A DNA stretch of 64,000 bases from Mesodorylaimus sp. YZB2_4. Lineage: Eukaryota; Nematoda; Enoplea; Dorylaimida; Dorylaimidae. How positions within the stretch are numbered: the stretch's first letter is position 1; every line of letters starts with the position of its first letter. Under the pieces are notes generated by a model that ran no database searches, had not been told where the DNA came from, and worked only from the letters and a program-made list of their open reading frames with translations. The translations under genes were made by a program, and so were the position numbers. The DNA lies in the NCBI GenBank assembly GCA_030248295.1, contig JASANH010001671.1, positions 372,001-436,000 of the forward strand. The letters run 5' to 3'. Below are positions 46,101-57,933 of this stretch, one piece after another.

Positions 46101-47548
46101 TTCGATTCAAAGGCTGCAAGAACCGCTGGGCTGCTTACTCACGTCAGTTCAGTGCAAGCAAAGTCAACATTGAACCTGATCTAACTTGTGGTTCGATGAT
46201 ACTTTTTTAGAGGCCTGTGTGCATGGCACGTCCTCGACTTGCACCTAAGTCATCTCCAATGTCATGGTGTGTCGTCGTAGTTTTTTATCACACTCCAGCT
46301 GCACCTTCGATTTGCGCGTGGGAGCTGACAAATCTAGAGCTCAAAAACTTGTACACGTGCGCAAATACTGTACGACAGGTTCTGAGTTCGTGGATGCCTG
46401 GGGGCACTTATTGCACTCATGCTTGTCACTGTGACAAGTGGAGGAGAGGCACAAGAGGCATGTGATGCGTGTCTATTATAGAAGAATGCATTCACAGGGA
46501 GGATCATGTGTGCGCCACGTGTGACGATAAGTGGCCTATCATGAACACTGGCAGGTGCAACTTAATCATGCCTGAGTTGACGGGTGCAATCCAGTCACGC
46601 CTAAGTTTGTCGAGGTCGTCGCGGTTCGAAAACAAACTTTTCTATAGCTTTGTATATTTGTATGTATGTTTGCCAACCTGATTGCCAATTCAAAAAATGG
46701 AGTCGCTGTCATGGGCAGGCAACACTGCGAGTTTTTATGCGAGGTAGTAGTGTGATCTGTGTGCCTTCTCTGCACAATCTTTTTCTTCGTGTGATCAGGG
46801 TCTGTCCTTGGTTCTGAATAAATTTATAATTCTGAATATTTGCCCCCTGGACTGGATCGGAGCCTTTTACATTTGGGAGCGTGATGGCATAGGATGTTTC
46901 GGTGGCCACGAAACTGCTTTTTTGGCCCTTTTGGATACGGGGTAGCTTTTTCTGAGCGACATACAGCCTGAATCATTTTGAGCGACAAAGCCGAGCCCAC
47001 AAAAAAATTTGTTCTTACATAAAAACTTATAACAGATACCAATCTAAAAATCTTAAATTCAGCATAATCTTGTTCTTGCATCAAATAACTCAAGGGAGCC
47101 ACATTCGCTCGATTTTTACTCTCTATTCTGTCCAGACATACCGGCCCTACAACGGCGCCAGCTAGTCTACTGTTGCAAGTCAGCTTCCGAGGCAATCGAG
47201 CTGATTGTAAGTCTTGCTGTGTGGAAGGGTACATATCGCGCTCCCACGTCATCGTGGTCCGTGCACCCGTCACGCGCGAGTGACAAACCTTCAGTACCGA
47301 CTTCTATCTCGGCTAGGCACAGCCACATGATAGCAGCACACGCATGCACATGCGCAGTCCTACACAGCAGGGCAGTCCTACACAGCAGTGGACCTTGTGA
47401 ATCCCACAGTGAAGATGAAGATAATGAGAGTAAATTTCGATCAAACGAAAGTGCACGGTGTAAAGGTTGACACATAGCAGCGTGAACCTGTGCCTCGTGA
47501 GGTTGCCCCCCTCATATCCTCTCTGTGGACCCCGTGCATCGGGTGAAG
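43143..47548. other. Long gene-poor region
   Basis: More than 4 kb with no gene I can support. A 186-codon frame at 43287-43847 (+) begins 145 bp from the divergent SLC17 start but shows no domain or coding-like pattern. A tandem duplication of a 17-bp unit (CAGTCCTACACAGCAGG) lies near 47357-47390. Confidence 0.4.
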
Positions 47549-48089
47549 ATGCCGAATTCTGAATCGTCTCGCCGTTCGTGTAGGAGCAACTGGATGGAGA
47601 TGGTTTCGATGGAGCCGTCCGATCGTGTCATGCTTCGGGCCAATGAACGCGCCAAGATCCGCATCGTGAATCGTAGCGATCGTCGCATATCGTACAAGGT
47701 CAAGACGACTCGCTACTACAGCGTCATGCCCAATCGCACGTACGGAGTGGTGGACCCGCACGGCAGCACCTGCATCAAAATCGTCTTCAAACCCAGGCCC
47801 AGTGAAAAGCAGTTCAGCAAACGGGACCGCGTGACCGTGCTCATGAAACCATTGCTCGACGCCAATTCGGTAAGTGGCCATCTGTTCTTCGACAAAGCCT
47901 CCTCGAGGTAAGCTCCTGATCTCCTTGCAGAAGCCGGAGCAAATGTGGCAGGAACAAGAGAAGAGACAAATTCTCCGTTTGTACCACAGTCCCAGCGACT
48001 CGGTCCCGGTCAACGTGTCCCCTTCGAAAACGTCGCAGCAGTCGAAAATGCGACGATCGAACACATCGTTCCGGAAGCCCATCAAATGA
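47549..48089 (+). CDS. MSP-domain protein (nematode small sperm-protein-like fold)
   Basis: Two exons, 47549-47869 and 47931-48089, phase 0, 159 aa. After a short polar N-terminus comes an immunoglobulin-like MSP fold: MEPSDRVMLRANERAKIRIVN, then ISYKVKTTRYYSVMPNRTYG, VVDPHGSTCIKIVFKP and RDRVTVLMKP. The central KVKTT and GVVDP positions are those of the MSP/VAP superfamily. The second exon adds a basic, Ser-rich tail (KPEQMWQEQEKRQILRLYHS to RRSNTSFRKPIK). Single-domain MSP proteins are abundant in nematodes, where many are sperm cytoskeletal components; VAP-like membrane-contact roles are the alternative, but there is no membrane anchor. A second possible start is nearby (MEMVSMEPS). Confidence 0.85.
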
Positions 48090-49289
48090 GGACGGCCCAT
48101 GAGAGTGGTGTGATCGTAGAAGTTGGTGCTATCGTTCGTTGTCTCGTAGGATTGGTTGTAAGAAGAAGCGGCTTTGAGGCTGACCTGCTTGTCGGAGTAA
48201 AATAAAGGGAAAAGCACAAAATATTGTCTCTGATTGCATGGACGGCAAGGCACTCCACGGTTGATTGGGCTGATGTACTGAGTCAGGTCCCAAAACAAAA
48301 TTCAGGAGGAAAAGAAGGGGTCTAAGATGGCCTCTCTCAGGATGGGTCATGTGAATTTGGCAGCTCGTGAGCGCCTGAATGAAATTCTTCGGGGTGTGGC
48401 TACGGCGAGATCGGCGCCTCGCTCGCTCGACTCGACTCGAACTAGTTGTTGTAAATTCTTGGAGAGCCCCTTTCGAATGTGCTTCTCCCAGTTGGCAGAC
48501 CTGTGATGCGGGCCAAGCGCCATCCATGGACTTCTATTAGTACACTCCCGGGAGCCCTCTTGTCGTAGTTTCCCTTTGGCTCATACTGCAAGCGTCCAGG
48601 AGTTTACTCCAGGGCAGGTATCTACTCGGTTTGTCTGGGGCAAAGATCTACTGGGACTGTTGAGACATGGTCGTGCATTCTGTGCTTGCAAAGGAGCCTA
48701 CCAGGGTTAGGGCAAAAAAGACCTGGGACCACTCGCTAGTAAGATCAGCCTGAACCCGCCGCTGCTTTAACTGGCGTCACTCATCTTGCACCCTGCGTTT
48801 TTTACGTAGACTCTACAGAGTCTTCTTCTATTGGGTCCTAACTGGAATAAAAACTAAATCGCGTGGTAGCTTTTTTAGAAAACGAACAACAATGTTAGGA
48901 AATACTTTAAAAAAACATCAAATAATAATTTTACATGGACGAGTACTCGATTGATATCCTAAGAAAATATTTTTTTGAAATAAATCCTAGCAGTACGTGT
49001 ATGAGTACTGGCAAAATCTGGTGACCATATGACTTCCGAGTCCACTTGCCAAAATATTAAGAACATTGTCCCAGGTCTCCGGCCATGCGTAATCGTTTGG
49101 CGCCTCACGTTGGCGTTTGAAATAATGCTGCGAACGAATAGTGTAAACACTTTACATTGTAATTGCGAGGGCTTCTTTGGCCATCCTCAACTGTCTCATT
49201 CGCTCGGCTCGGCGTGAGGAGCGGCGGCTCAATTGTTCAACAGCGAGTGAAGCAGTCGTCTTCGAATCGACGGGCCGAGCGACAAGTCG
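48090..49289. repeat. Repeat-bearing intergenic region
   Basis: The stretch at about 48310-48765, on the minus strand, matches the repeat inserted at 34.5-35.2 kb. The remainder to 49200 is AT-rich and without a gene. Confidence 0.5.
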
Positions 49290-50491
49290 ATGGCGCCGAT
49301 CGTGGCTCAGTTCAGTCCTGTGCAAGAATCGTCTTTGCTGCTCGCGGCGCTGGCCGCGGGCGGTGCCGCTACCGTCATCCTCGGTCTGGCCTTGGCCTGA
49401 CCGCCATCATGTGTTCGTCGTGCAGGAAGAAGAAACAAGTCAATGAGGTGGCCAAGGCGACTTCAAGTGAAATGCTACCAACTTAAACTCCTGATGATCG
49501 AGCTACATATCTGCCATGCGATCTCTGGCCAGAGGCACCGACAAGCAAACAGCGGCAGCGGCGGTGCAGCAGTTCGCCATTCGTCTCTCCATATTGCTTG
49601 GGAGCGAGTGGCTGGACTCGTCCCGGGCTCGATTCCCGGTGATGGAGGTCGGTTTGCGAACCATAAACCCTGGCTGACCTTGCACGCCAGGCCATGGGTG
49701 ACTCACCCGGTACCCAAGAGGTGCTTCGAGTGGAGAGACGGACGCCAAACGAGTAGACAGTCTCGGCTGTCGAACACCGACAGGGTTCAAAGCCCACCCG
49801 CCATCGTCTGAGGAAGTCGGTGGCCTGTCCAGGATGCCCTTGCGTGGAGGTGCTCCTAGTGGAGACACGCAGAGGGAAGCTGCTGAGTGTGCCGGTCCCG
49901 CACAGCCCTGCTTATAAGGATTGACTGCTGGCCGGCTAGAGGCAAAAAGCGCTTCAAAATTTAAATAAAAAATCGAAAAGCAAACGAGGTAACGGTGTGT
50001 ACTAGTTCTATTAGTTGCGATATGTTCGTGCTGCATTTTTTCAGAAGCTAAGGAAGATGAGCAGTTGATCAGGAAGCAGCAAGAAACCGACGCCCAGCAG
50101 CCTGAAGAAGCGAAATTGAAAATGGCACCTGCGAACCAGCGTCCCGAATGACCGTCGCCCAACGAAGCATGGTGGCCGAGGCGAACCAGGCGAGTCAGCT
50201 GCAGCTCATGTCAAAGATGGTAAGTGCCCGTTGTTAGCGCCACGCCGGGTCGCACCAACTCGCCCCCTGCAGGCTAATGCGCCATCGATGGCCCCGTCGA
50301 TTACTCCTCTGCGCAAGGGCGCTGGCAGCACGGCCCATTTGAACCAGCCCAGTCTCAAGCTCGGCCGTCGATCGACCACGTTGTCCGACAAGCCTCTTGG
50401 TGTCGGTGGTCGCCCAACCAAGTCGCCAGTTGGTGGTCAAACAATTCGGTGCTTGCCCGAACAAGTGATCTTGATCACTTTCGAGACCTGA
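49290..50491 (+). pseudogene. Disrupted paralogue of the Ser/Lys/Ala-tail membrane protein
   Basis: The ATG at 49290 and the 90 bases before it are nearly identical to the leader and start of the gene at 8497. The membrane helix is kept (LLLAALAAGGAATVILGLAL) but a TGA occurs at 49398-49400, apparently from a 5-bp insertion. Roughly 49480-50040 is foreign, repeat-like DNA with tRNA-like boxes. Homology resumes with EPAS..QRSMVAEANQ (in a shifted frame, a TGA being read at 50149 in the naive frame), a donor at 50219, and a second exon from 50273 to TGA 50489-50491 that begins ANAPSMAPSITPLRKGAGS. The Ser/Lys-rich tail is mostly lost. Probably not functional. Confidence 0.65.
49500..50030. mobile_element. 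Repeat insertion with tRNA-like boxes inside the disrupted paralogue
   Basis: This segment has no counterpart in the intact gene at 7.7-8.5 kb. It contains GGCTCGATTCCC near 49630 and GGGTTCAAAGCCC near 49790, both like RNA polymerase III B boxes, and a GCGTGGAGGTGCTCC stretch resembling sequence near 63.58 kb. Read as one or two nested SINEs. Confidence 0.4.
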
Positions 50492-50998
50492 GATGAGGTC
50501 TTGATTTGCGCGTTGTTGAATGCGCTGGATGCAAAGGACGGCTGGCAAAATTGGGTGTCTGAGAGACATTGAACATGATGCAAAGTTGCTTGTCCAAGTT
50601 TGCACCAGCTTTGGTTGCGTGCAGACGAGATGGTGCTTTACTCCCCGCATGGCAATTTTAGTTTCTAGCTCTTGTCACAACCATTCTTTGGTCACCACGA
50701 TCCCGAATCTTCATGACTGGACTCGACGCGACGCGAACATTCCGCTAAACCAAACTCTTCCCTAGTGCAAGCAAAATCAGCGTGCATGTTCGAATCCTCA
50801 TCACTGTAACTTCGATCGGACTCGTCGACTTCCTACTTCAGCACCAGGTACAGCGCCAAGTTTACGTCACGAATACGATCAATACGCGTGTGAAATTACC
50901 CAAAAAGATAAACAAATGGGCATAAAGTCAATCATAGCTTGAGGGGCGAAAACAACGAACATCAGTCACCCGAAGATCGAAAAATCATTTCATTTCGT

Positions 50999-51975
50999 CT
51001 AACGGCCGCCGCGGGGTCCTCCGCGAGGCCCACCACCTCTTGGACCACCCCTGAATCCACGTCCACGTCCTCTTCCTCGACCGCGTCCACCTCGCATTCC
51101 AGGACCACCAGCCGCTCCTGGTGGACCACCTGGACCGCCCGGCTTTCGTTTCGCTTTTGGAGCGTCATCGATCAAAAGTGTGTCCAACGGCAATGTGTCT
51201 GGTAAGATGAAGTACCTTAAAAAATAACAAAAACACACAGATTAAGCCGGTAAAACAAATTTCCGCGAGAAAAAGCCAGTCATTCCCTCTCACGATCAGA
51301 CTAGTGTGGCAACGTAACATCAATATCAAAGGTTCCATAAGTGATGAATTCTATCTTCGACTACTGAAATGCCTGACAAACGTCACAAAAGGTTGGTAAA
51401 AAGTAGATCCAATCTATATACATGCAACAAAACCCTATCCTTAGTACTGTCATCACATAATCCTTCAGAAAAATAAATTTAGGAAGGGCTTTAAATCTTT
51501 CATATCATACTTTATCGGTAGCCAAGCACTAAGACCGCACTCGAAGGCTACGGAACACATAAATTTGACAATGTTTTTTTAGCGAAGGGGGAATCGAGCT
51601 CTCCCCTGTAAGCGGCCTCTTGATGTCAGCATTAGATCATTAACAACTGAGAGTTAAAAAGGAACACAGAGGCCTACTGTACTAAAATCCCGACTGTGTC
51701 CGTTTTTCTGCCGATAGACCTTACCGAATATTGTTTCCACGAATACTCAGCGTATCCAATTGAACTGGATCTCGATTTTTCATTGTCATTTTCACGCTTC
51801 GTAAATGAGTATTCATTGCTACGTCCACACCAGCCACAGTTCCATGCACCTAGATTCGGCGTTTTCATCAACAAAATTTCAAAAAAATCTCATCTTCACT
51901 TACCTGAGTTCCATTTTTCAACTCGACCGTTACTGTTTCGTGACTCAGTTTCATCAAAAATCTTACGAGCTTCAT
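50999..51975 (-). CDS. SNRPD1: Small nuclear ribonucleoprotein SmD1
   Basis: Three exons on the minus strand: 51904-51975, 51725-51849, 50999-51215, about 137 aa. The N-terminus [20 protein letters not shown] starts Sm1; [20 protein letters not shown] follows, then [20 protein letters not shown] with the Sm2 RGNNIRY motif, and [16 protein letters not shown]. The tail is rich in RG repeats ([13 protein letters not shown]), a target for symmetric arginine methylation and SMN binding. It forms part of the heptameric Sm ring around spliceosomal snRNAs. The acceptor of exon 3 is tttttaag. The tail is longer and more Gly/Pro-rich than in vertebrates. Confidence 0.97.
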
Positions 51976-52561
51976 TTTGAACGTTCTGATTGCCGAAAGG
52001 CTTTACGATTTCTTTTCCGAATTTGGATAGACAAAACAAGTACAGTACCAAAAGAAAGCGACGAAAAGACGTTTAGTACCTGCGCATCAAAACTGCGCAC
52101 AGTCAACTTTTTCTGCTTACTTCATTTTAAACTTTCGCAAGCGGGAGTTCAAACCCATTTTAATTTCACACGCAATTGCTTATTTTCCACCTCAACAGCG
52201 CATCCTCATTTCACTCCACGATAGCAGTCAAAGCTTCATAAACCTCTTTCTTTACCACAGCGCAAAAGCTCAAAAGATTTCCGTTCTTACGCAACACCAG
52301 CGAGGAATGAGCGCACAATGCAAAATGGCAAAGCACAACGAGGAAAAATTTGGCCGGAGAGAATAATAACGAATAGTGTCATATATCTTACGCAGCACCA
52401 CAACACTTAACGCACTAAGTGAGTCCAAAACATCAAATACTAAAGCGACATATGAAATACTGCCTCAAAAAAGCCTTAATTCGTTGCTTATAGTCTCGGA
52501 ATGAAATTAGTAAACTGTATAAAAAAATTTCATACAAATTTGTCAACTGTTCCTCCCTTAA
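51976..52561. other. Intergenic region, SmD1 upstream and testin 3' end
   Basis: No gene seen; should contain the SmD1 promoter and the testin 3' UTR. Confidence 0.45.
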
Positions 52562-55323
52562 TCAATCCATAACATTGCTTTTGCACTGAGCCGAACAAAA
52601 CGTACGACCAGCTTTCAAAATAAATCGTTTCTGGACAAGTGAACTTTTGCATCCATGACAATAGAAACATTCGGAACGAGCGTGCCAATGAAATTCGTCT
52701 TTGTGCGAGATTCGATTAGTATCAGCAGCGATTTTTTCTTTGCATGCATGGCACGTCTAAAAAGAAATTTACTTTCATGAATAAACTGTAAAAAGTAAAG
52801 AAAATCCACTTTACTCTGGCAAACAATCTTTCGTAGCACTCGAGACAATACGGCTGTTCTTGTTTCCACATGTATCGATGACCACCCAATTCCTTATCGC
52901 ATCCAAAACAGCAGAAATGTTTCAAATGCCACGAACATCCTTCGGCCATCGTATACTCTTTGGCGAAGATCAGCTAGAAAGCAAACATTCGATTATCCTT
53001 GCACACATCCGTCCAGACCTCTCTATTCAACTGCACTAGTGGACGGGCCCCATAACTTACAAAGTCACGAGTAGAGTGGGTTAAACAAATACAAGACAGT
53101 AAACACACTTTGAATCCATGAACCTACTCATCTACTCAATGCTTTTGATTCCCATTCAAAGAATCTAGTTCACGTACCTCGTCACAACCAGCACATCGCG
53201 GGAACATGGAATTACCAAAATGACGACCACAATAGATTTTATCGTCTTTGAAAAAGTAGATCAAATCGGCCAACAATTCACCACACTCGCAGCATACGAA
53301 ACAGGCTGGATGCCAACAAAGCTAAAGAGAATAAGTCATCATGACACCAAATGGAAATGCAAGTCTATAAAATCATTTTTCCTTACTTTTGGACCAGCTC
53401 GTTCTGCGAATACAGCTACTTCTCCGCTGAACATGGTCTTTTTACATTGATCGCAAGTCTAAAAAGCAAAGGCTAAATAAAACCTTTCGTGTAAGTAGCT
53501 TACAGTAGCAACAGGAGTCGAAACGACAAAAACCCAATCCTGAGTAAATGCGTGCAGCTATAATTTTTTATAAGTCAAAGAGGAGATGCAGTCTCTCACC
53601 AGCTCCTATTTGACTAACGTACAGTACAGTGTGTTCCCCACTGAACATGAACAGACTGTACTGTTTAACCGTGGGAAACTGCTTAGATATTTGTCAGAAA
53701 CAATACATTTGCGAAGGTTTTAGCTCGTGCGTATGCGCTTTCTAATTTGCCATGTTATAACTTTCTACCAAGACATAGTCCCACCCAATGTATACTTCCT
53801 CATTCGCAACCCACCGAAAATCATGCGACCAGTATAAAAGGGCATATCGAGGGCAGGGAGACGGCATAGAACGGACACAATGCCATTCACGACTCCGCCA
53901 ACCGAAATTGTTGGCTGTCAACAGACTCGATGAAGCGAGGAACGCAATAAACAAGGCCGATACGGCCTAAGAATTCAATCATAAACCTCACTCGTGGCAC
54001 TGCCTACTCTGACAAGCGTGCCCTATAATGCGGTTACTAAGGCCACAATCTAATCGCCGCGCTGGTCTTATTGAATACGCGCGCCAGGTATGCTACGTGG
54101 GGAGAAAGTATTCGAGGCGTAGGCGTGGTTGATTCACTGCGCCAACAAACCAATCGTAACTCCTGGTGAGGAAGTTTATCGCGCCTCAAAGAACGGAAAT
54201 CATGACCTGACCAGCAGGGAGCCATCAATCAAAAAGAAACTGCATCAAGCCACAAAGTACCACCTGGACTATGACCATCTCTCGAGACCTAACTTCTTTA
54301 GCCGCATAAAATTCCGAGTCAATCCCAGGGTACCCCAGCAACTCGGAAGAAAAACATTCTCATACTTACCCAACGAGTTCCGGGGCAGACAGAATCCAAG
54401 TTTCCGAGCCCATTTGTTACCGTATCCTTGGATGAATAAATCATGTTTTCTTTTCCTGATATATCTTCCGAAAGGCCGCGCGATCCGTTGGCAGGCGGCT
54501 CCTTAACGATACCTTGTCCAACGACGTCCTTTTTCACGAAGGTTAGGAAATTGTGCATGGCTTTCGTCTCCTCTGTTGTCAAATCATGGCATGCAGTGGC
54601 ATCGTGGTCATGCAAAGGTAGTTGTCGTTCCAACGCTTGCCGGCGTCGAACGGCCCCTTCGGTCGACGAAATCGGTCGATCGGATGGTGGCAGCATAGAC
54701 ATGTACTTTTGTACCTGAAACCAGAATGTTGATAACAGATCAGACAATTGAGGAATTCAATATCTTACCAAATTGGAAGTGATATTCGGGGGAATCCATT
54801 CAAACCGTAGTTTTCCCACAGCGCCGACGGCTTCCTTGTCCTTCAGCGGAGATTCTGCGACCTCGTTCGTAATTGTAAACAAAGCTTCATCCTCGGCCGT
54901 TCGAGCCGGACGATCAAATAGGCGACCGACACGCAAGTTACCAGGATCTTCGTCATCCAAAGGCAAAGCGTGATCTTCTTTACGACATTTACAACTTTTG
55001 CATATTTTTCTAGAATTCATAATTTCCATCTTGCTTCTCTTCATCATACAGTATGACTCATCTCACAAAAACCCTTACCTCCAGTAATGAAGATCCAAAC
55101 CAGGACAGCCGGAGGTGCATTTCAAACACGGTGAACCAGCGCCGAACTCGTGAGCCAAGGCAGGCTGCAGGAAAACACAAGATGCAGTTCACTGATCATA
55201 ACAAGGCCACCTAATTCGATTGATGCATACCTTCTTCTTTTTGTCCAATTCAAACAGCAAAGGATTGACTGACGGTGGTTTCGTCGACGAAATGGCCATC
55301 GCGATGGTCTTCTTTTCAGCCAT
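52562..55323 (-). CDS. TES: Testin-like PET and triple-LIM adhesion protein
   Basis: Eight exons on the minus strand: 55231-55323, 55079-55164, 54769-55009, 54370-54714, 53387-53458, 53178-53321, 52815-52973, 52562-52756; 444 aa with all phases matching. The cysteine-rich N-terminus is present ([20 protein letters not shown], then [14 protein letters not shown]). The PET domain follows ([61 protein letters not shown]). LIM1 starts [20 protein letters not shown] and runs through [11 protein letters not shown]2 has [18 protein letters not shown] and [14 protein letters not shown]3 has [28 protein letters not shown] and ends FCSAQCK. Zinc ligands appear intact in all three. Testin works at focal adhesions and stress fibres with zyxin/Ena-VASP partners and is a member of the nematode TES-1 type; domain order matches throughout. 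Confidence 0.96.
53480..54369. other. Testin intron of about 910 bp
   Basis: The longest testin intron (53459-54369) lies between the PET-domain exon and LIM1. It has several GTACAGTAC-like short palindromes near 53.62-53.66 kb but no gene. Confidence 0.4.
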
Positions 55324-55667
55324 GACTCCTATTGTCGACAATACTAATAGCACATCCGATTCGTCCGCATAGAAGACTGTTTACAAAGCTCTTGTTCAAA
55401 ACCAGCTAACGTCCAGACCCCCTCCTTGCACTCAAAATGAGGCCACGACAAACTTTGGCGCGTCGGCTGGTGGCAGCTGGCGGCTGTCTGGGGCAGAGGC
55501 GGAGCTACAGGCGCACGCGGTAAAATTAAGTTTCGCAGTCATGTGCGGTTTCCAGGCCAGCTATGGCAGTCGAGATTTCGCAAACTGAAAGTGCAGTTCA
55601 TAATTCATATTGTGAAATTCATCTAGACTGTTAAATTTTTTTGCCACCCAACACTTTTACGTGAAAA
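55324..55667. promoter_or_regulatory. Divergent upstream region, testin and coiled-coil gene
   Basis: 344 bp separate two outward-facing start codons. Shared promoter inferred from arrangement; no defined element recognised. Confidence 0.4.
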
Positions 55668-57284
55668 ATGGCTACTGCAGTAAAAGGAGACGACGATCCA
55701 TGCAAGACTTGGGATCGAGGCGAATCGCTCGTCGATGATTCGTCGGAGGATTTTGAACTGGTTTCGATTAGTGATAGGCAGAGTATTGTTAGCGAATACA
55801 GATCACATGGTGATGATCAAGTCGAAAAAACGGCCGAGAATCAGGAAGAGGTGAAGGCGATCGATCCGCTGGCCGCTTTCGTCATGATTCAAAGCGAACA
55901 CCGTTTACTAAAGGGTAGGAGCCGAATTTCGGATTAATCCAGGGTTTTTCAAATCAAATTTGGTCTCAAGCTACAAATTCATCATTCAATAGCTTCATGT
56001 GTGGCTAGAACTTCCATTTCACCTATTTTACTTTAACCATACCATATTTTTTAGATGAGCTGGAGGCGCAACACGAAATGCTGCGCCTTCGACTTGAATC
56101 CATGGAAGATCAGAGCCGTCGTAAATCGGATGAAGTAAGCCTTACCATCTTTCACACTTTTCCAAATCTTTTATTTCTTTGACGCGAATAAGCTTTTTCA
56201 GATCGAGACGTTGAGAAATCAGGACCTTCTAAAAGCGAAAGAAGTATGCCCCATTTTACTGGCCGTCTGAACTGTTGGTATAATAGCTGGTTTTTAGATC
56301 GAGACTTTAAAGAACGAGGTTCAAGCGCTATGTCTCGAATTGAACGAGAATAAGACTCAGCAAACGGAAATGGAACTGCAATTGAAGTATTTCAAGGAGT
56401 CCAGGTAAAAATTTGATATTGAAATCCTAATTCAAATAATCATCTGACTGATTTTAGCGAGCGAACCGATTTAATGACCGCCAAACTATTGGAAGCCGAG
56501 GATGTGATCAAGTCTCAGCACGACATGATCCAGCAACTGCGAAGTGACGGGTACGCTGGAGCTCCTACTTCTCCTGTTCCAGCCCCGTTCACTGATGAAA
56601 GCTTGACAATGGAGCTGGCGCAAAAGAATGAGCAAATCAAACGACTGAAGGGCTCATTGGCATCGTTGGAAGCTGCCCTGGGAAGCATGAATGGCAATCG
56701 TCTGAAAGTCGAACACGAAAGCCAGAAATTGGCCGAGATCAATCGAGAATTAGAAATGGTAGTCACCGACTTGCAGGCACAGGTACGTCGTCCAGGGAGC
56801 CCGAGTGGGTTAAAGCGCAGTATCGTGCTGTCCAAATGTCTGTAGTAGAGAGGCCTACCGTACCAGCAGGGTAGCCTCCCCGGGATGATCCCGTCCGTCT
56901 CACTATTCAATTTTAGGCGGAATCGGATAAAGCTAAATCGGAAATGGACAAGGCCGAATGGGATGCCATTCGCGCGGATTTGGAGCAGCAAATTCAAATA
57001 TTGTCCGATCGGGTTATCGCCTTCGAAAATCAGTTCAGTGGCGTGTCGCTCAATCAGGCTGCCGGTGCGGATAACGAGGACACTCCTACTCTTCAGCACA
57101 GAGTATGTACTTATCTACTTTGTTCTCCTCTTATTTACTCGCCTGATTTCAGGATGCCCAAAATGGAGCCAGGTCTTCACGTCCTTCCACTGCACCACAA
57201 TGGGTCGAATGTCAACGCTGTCATTTACCGATGGCTACAGTCGGTCCTCATCCGTGCCCGGCCATAATCGACGGTTTGGATTAA
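55668..57284 (+). CDS. Coiled-coil protein with C-terminal Cys/His cluster (family not identified)
   Basis: Seven exons: 55668-55914, 56055-56134, 56202-56243, 56298-56404, 56458-56782, 56917-57102, 57153-57284, about 372 aa, phases consistent. The first 80 residues are acidic and Ser-rich (SLVDDSSEDFELVSIS). From about residue 80 to 320 the protein is charged, heptad-like coiled coil, broken by a short Pro-rich spacer (GAPTSPVPAPFTDES). It ends with CQRCHLPMATVGPHPC, a C-x2-C-x9-H-x-C cluster that could bind zinc. This architecture is seen in adaptor or scaffold proteins such as NEMO/optineurin-like and centrosomal or endosomal factors, but I cannot name a family and the Cys/His spacing does not match the NEMO finger. 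Four very short early exons are notable. Confidence 0.8.
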
Positions 57285-57933
57285 ATACGGCCACGACACG
57301 GAGGCGACGCGGGAACGCCGACCAGTAATGATTTGGTAACATTCTAGATTCTTGATATAACGAGCTAATCGGTTAGGGTCACTCGCCCTGTCAGGTGTAC
57401 TTATGTAAATCGCAGCTTTTAGATTTAGCTTTATTTAATGGACCCCCAATTTTGACCTAGTCGTTTCCGTGTCTGCTTTTACACGTCTGATAAAGTATAC
57501 TGTAGAATAACCAATGCTAACACGGAATTTACCATCAAAAAATGGTCATCTGATGAACAATAACGATGCAAGCATGTGGCAGTGCATAATAGAGTATGAA
57601 CAATCCAGCAGGTACCAAGGGCAGAGAGCTAAAACACAATTCACTACTCCGAAGTCCATTCACCTTCCAAAAAAGGATGTCAACATCGAAAAGTAAATTT
57701 TCAGCGCCTACAAAATACATAAAAACTAGGTGTTTGCATAGAGCATAATACAAGCACAAGAATCTTTAAGTAAGCACGCCTGATATTTATGAGCACGAAT
57801 CCATAAAATGTTGAAGTATGCATAAAAACGGTTTATATTTACGTATTGCATCTTCTCACAATGAAAACTAGCACACTTTTTTCAGATAAAAAAATGCCGG
57901 TTAAACAAAATGATCAAAACAAGGATATAAATT
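57285..57933. other. Intergenic between convergent genes
   Basis: Holds both 3' ends. A GAGCTAATCGGTTAGGGTCACT segment near 57360 resembles pieces near 24453 and 60905-61010. No gene seen. Confidence 0.4.

Noticed and set aside
47357..47390. Start of a CRISPR-like or satellite array
   Set aside because: Only two adjacent copies of a 17-bp unit; a simple tandem duplication.
51000..51150. Plus-strand Ser/Thr-rich frame at 50939-51205
   Set aside because: It is the antisense shadow of the SmD1 RG-repeat tail.
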